From JBAYJY01 sp041664945 (lineage in GTDB: Bacteria; UBP15; UBA6099): a stretch of 23,340 nt of DNA. Location: NCBI GenBank assembly GCA_041664945.1, contig JBAYJY010000067.1, positions 1 to 23,340 of the forward strand, given 5' to 3'. Within the stretch, counting starts at the first letter, position 1. Each line of letters begins with the position of its first letter. The notes under the pieces were generated by a model. The model was not told the DNA's origin, ran no database searches, and saw only the letters and a list, made by a program, of their open reading frames with translations. Positions 23,168 to 23,340 of the stretch are shown piece by piece. The position numbers were made by a program, and so were the translations under genes.

Positions 23168-23340
23168 TCAAACAATATTTGAAATCACGTCGAGGTGAGT
23201 TTTGAAGGCAGGTTCTTCTTCGACGATTTTAGTGATGGCGTTCTTTTCATCAACAAAAACAACGATAGGCTTGAACTTAGCAATCTCTGACTGGTCGATC
23301 ATACAGTAGTTAATGATGATGACGCGGTCGCCTTCAGTGA
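23168..23340 (-). CDS. panD: Aspartate 1-decarboxylase, C-terminal part (cut by window end)
   Basis: The last 57 codons of a minus-strand gene, open to the window end, with a TGA at 23168-23170. The visible sequence contains TEGDRVIIINYCMID (GD-VII-Y-type strand) and KPIVVFVDEKNAI, the C-terminal strands of pyruvoyl-dependent PanD. PanD makes beta-alanine from aspartate for pantothenate. The self-processing Gly-Ser site and the catalytic N-terminal part are outside the window. It is immediately upstream of nadA on the same strand, with 78 bases between them. Confidence 0.9.
   Translation of the reverse strand, partial: TEGDRVIIINYCMIDQSEIAKFKPIVVFVDEKNAITKIVEEEPAFKTHLDVISNIV

Noticed and set aside
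1..23340. In-frame UGA selenocysteine genes, given the presence of selB
   Set aside because: The redox genes here are continuous and I saw no UGA-split motif pair, so the Sec proteins are presumably elsewhere.

Overview
The window is chromosomal DNA of moderate GC from what is probably an uncultivated, anaerobic, Gram-negative-type bacterium. An outer-membrane secretin, a TatA protein and a LapA-like protein suggest a diderm envelope. SelB implies selenocysteine decoding. NAD is made through aspartate dehydrogenase (NadX) and a [4Fe-4S] NadA, and two further genes are rich in iron-sulfur ligands, which fits a low-oxygen lifestyle. I cannot name a phylum from sequence alone. No rRNA, tRNA, CRISPR array, insertion sequence, phage or integrase gene was seen. 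No gene-free stretch exceeds about 300 bases.

Layout. 1-315: the 3' end of metK, closed by a terminator. 410-4874: a divergent pair, a secreted or cytosolic glycosidase-like protein on the minus strand and a membrane-embedded GH2-like protein on the plus strand; their short intergenic region carries overlapping promoter-like elements. 5033-7222: a plus-strand run of a DHDPS/NAL-family aldolase, an alpha/beta hydrolase and a LapA-like membrane protein. 7311-8477: a minus-strand polyferredoxin membrane protein, followed by a divergent YciO-type gene on the plus strand. 9411-11441: a minus-strand secretin with its own terminator, divergent from a GH13 gene (11626-13875). The GH13 gene is followed on the plus strand by selB and tatA. 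16125-18364: minus-strand PhnD-like binding protein, UPF0309 SIS-domain protein and an unrecognised helical protein. A short dispersed repeat lies at 18459-18577. 18599-19510: a Tat-exported iron-sulfur protein. 19684-23340: a minus-strand cofactor cluster panD (partial), nadA, nadX, nadC, coaX.

How genes fit together. The cofactor cluster draws on aspartate twice: PanD makes beta-alanine for pantothenate/CoA, and NadX-NadA-NadC make NAD; CoaX then commits pantothenate to CoA. SelB, TatA and the twin-arginine iron-sulfur protein suggest that exported, possibly seleno-, redox enzymes exist elsewhere in the genome. The three carbohydrate-related proteins (GHL6/GH42-like, GH2-like, GH13) are not in a classical polysaccharide-utilisation locus, because no TonB/SusCD, transporter or regulator is beside them.

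Most of the window is recognisable housekeeping. The least ordinary items are the membrane-integrated GH2-like protein that seems to have lost its catalytic residues, two promoters placed so that transcripts would be leaderless, an iron-sulfur protein of a normally cytosolic type carrying a Tat signal, a small gene with a possible 5' frameshift beside a mobile-type repeat, and structured non-coding segments in the cofactor cluster. I did not find a convincing entirely new multi-gene system.
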